Shown here: positions 4,721-6,099 of the stretch, in pieces
Layout of the letters: every line of letters starts with the position of its first letter
Position numbering within the stretch: the stretch's first letter is position 1
Source of the DNA: CAZDOD01 sp964506935
Lineage (GTDB): Bacteria; Desulfobacterota; Zymogenia; Zymogenales; Zymogenaceae
DNA: 6,099 nt
Reading direction: 5' to 3'
Assembly (NCBI GenBank): GCA_964506935.1
Contig: CAZDOD010000170.1
Location: 1 to 6,099 of the forward strand
The notes under the pieces: model-generated
Databases searched by the model: none
Told to the model about the DNA's origin: nothing
What the model saw: only the letters and a program-made list of their open reading frames with translations
Position numbers and translations under genes: made by a program

Positions 4721-6099
4721 ATGGGGGACGCTAAGATAAGACAGGCACAAGAAAAAATAGGTTCGGGAGAGGATATATTAAGGGTGCCCCCTCAGAGCCT
4801 CGACGCCGAGCAGTCGGTTCTGGGCGGTGTCATGCTCGAGGAGAAGGCCATAACGAGGGTCCTGGATATCCTGACGCCTCAGGACTTTTATCGTGAGGCC
4901 CACAGAAAGATCTTCAGCGCCATGATAGACCTCTTCAATAAGAACGAACCGGTCGACCTCGTAACGCTGTCGGAGTCATTGAAAAAGAGGGGCTCACTCG
5001 ACGACGCCGGGGGGCTCGCCTACATATCATCCCTCGTCGACAACGTCCCAACAGCTGCAAACATCCAGTACTACGCCCGGATAGTAAAGGAGAAAGCGAT
5101 CTTGAGAGGCCTCATCTCGATCTCGACCGAGATCATCACCGACAGCTATGAGGACAAGCGAAACGTCGACGAGCTCTTGGACAGCGCCGAGAGCCGCATC
5201 TTCAAGATATCGGAGCATAAGATCAAGCCCGCCTTTTTCGTCATGAAGGAGATCGTAAAAGAGAGCTTCAAGATGATAGAGATCCTTTACGACAAAAAGG
5301 AGCTTATCACCGGCGTCCCGACAGGGTTTCGCGACTTGGATCTTTTGACATCGGGATTTCAGGCCTCCGACCTCGTGATCATCGCTGGAAGGCCGTCTAT
5401 GGGGAAGACGGCCCTTGCGCTCAACATCGCCCGAAACGCGGCGGTGAGCCGAAAGACTCCCATTGCGTTCTTCTCCCTCGAGATGAGTAAGGAGCAGCTG
5501 GCGATGAGGATGCTCTCGACCGAATCACGGATAGATTTCAACAGGATCAGGAGTGGCCGAATCAGAAAGGACGAGTGGGATTCCCTCATCGGGGCTGCGG
5601 GGATACTATCCGAGACACCGATATATATAGACGACTCGGCAAGCCTGAATCCCCTCGAGATGAGGGCGAAGGCGAGGAGGCTCAAGGCCGAAATGGATAT
5701 AGGGATGGTCGTGGTCGATTATCTCCAGCTCATGACCGGCATGGGTAGGGCCGAGAGGAGGGACCTCGAGATCTCCGAGATATCTAGATCGCTAAAAGCG
5801 ATGGCGAAGGAGCTCAGCATCCCCGTCGTTGCCCTCTCCCAGCTCAGCAGGGCCGTCGAAAGCAGGGAGAACAAGAGGCCGCTCCTCGCAGACCTTCGCG
5901 AATCGGGGGCGATAGAGCAGGATGCAGACCTGATAATCTTTATCTACAGGGAGGAGCTCTACAAGCACAGGAAATTCGACGAAGAGGGCGAGAAAACCTT
6001 CCAGCACACAGAAGAAGAGGAAAAGGACAAGCTTGCAGAAATCATCATCGGAAAGCAGCGTAACGGCCCGACCGGAACCGTGAGGCTGGCGTTCCTAAA
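4721..6099 (+). CDS. dnaB: Replicative DNA helicase DnaB (3' end outside the window)
   Basis: The frame from ATG 4721 runs off the window after 459 full codons. DnaB is normally about 440-470 residues, so only the last few are missing. The N-terminal helical domain (about 22-125) opens RVPPQSLDAEQSVLGGVMLE. A linker spans about 126-185 and the RecA-type motor follows. Visible motor motifs are Walker A GRPSMGKT (223-230), the FFSLEMS segment (250-256), Walker B with VVDYLQLM (331-338), ALSQLSRAVE (371-380), DLRESGAIEQDADLI (391-405) and the motif-H4 region GKQRNGPTG (444-452). DnaB is the hexameric 5'-3' helicase that unwinds DNA at the replication fork and recruits primase. No intein interrupts Walker A or the other motifs, both common insertion sites. 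Start set by AAGGAGG at 4709-4715. It follows rplI as in many bacteria, but behind a terminator. Confidence 0.97.
   Translation, partial: MGDAKIRQAQEKIGSGEDILRVPPQSLDAEQSVLGGVMLEEKAITRVLDILTPQDFYREAHRKIFSAMIDLFNKNEPVDLVTLSESLKKRGSLDDAGGLAYISSLVDNVPTAANIQYYARIVKEKAILRGLISISTEIITDSYEDKRNVDELLDSAESRIFKISEHKIKPAFFVMKEIVKESFKMIEILYDKKELITGVPTGFRDLDLLTSGFQASDLVIIAGRPSMGKTALALNIARNAAVSRKTPIAFFSLEMSKEQLAMRMLSTESRIDFNRIRSGRIRKDEWDSLIGAAGILSETPIYIDDSASLNPLEMRAKARRLKAEMDIGMVVVDYLQLMTGMGRAERRDLEISEISRSLKAMAKELSIPVVALSQLSRAVESRENKRPLLADLRESGAIEQDADLIIFIYREELYKHRKFDEEGEKTFQHTEEEEKDKLAEIIIGKQRNGPTGTVRLAFL

Noticed and set aside
5387..6070. Intein in DnaB
   Set aside because: Walker A and the later motifs are continuous and no extra domain interrupts them.

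Overview
The window is bacterial housekeeping DNA with five complete genes and two genes cut by the edges, all on the + strand. The order ychF - rpsF - rpsR - rplI - dnaB is a widespread bacterial replication/translation cluster, and a ychF directly ahead of it recalls Desulfobacterota ('Deltaproteobacteria'). The coding sequences favour ATA (Ile) and AGG (Arg) beside GC-rich codons such as GAC, CTC and GTC, while the gaps are AT-rich. The phylum is my inference from gene order and family knowledge; nothing here proves it.

Left part (1-1535): the 3' end of a DUF362-family protein with several cysteines, then a small HD-GYP phosphohydrolase, a probable cyclic-di-GMP phosphodiesterase. The strongest ribosome binding site ahead of the HD-GYP gene does not lead into its reading frame. 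It leads into a four-codon ORF, while the HD-GYP frame is open back to nearly the same point, so the gene looks shifted by one base near its start.

Middle (1536-3077): an imperfect palindrome of about 83 nt, a clear sigma-70-type promoter, ychF (P-loop ATPase/GTPase of the Obg class), then a second promoter and a structured leader of about 150 nt ahead of rpsF. The leader has a hairpin with an unpaired CCG that fits the known S6:S18 autoregulatory element, a possible anti-Shine-Dalgarno segment and a small upstream ORF.

Right part (3078-6099): ribosomal proteins S6, S18 and L9, then the replicative helicase DnaB, which runs off the window. No ssb, priB or membrane-protein gene is inserted between rpsF, rpsR and rplI, unlike many relatives. 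The gaps instead hold hairpins, a candidate internal promoter, a seven-codon mini-ORF and, after rplI, a good intrinsic terminator that probably uncouples dnaB from the ribosomal protein genes.

I found no mobile element, CRISPR array, tRNA or rRNA, and no undescribed gene system. The interest lies in the non-coding regulatory structures and the likely frameshift at the HD-GYP start.
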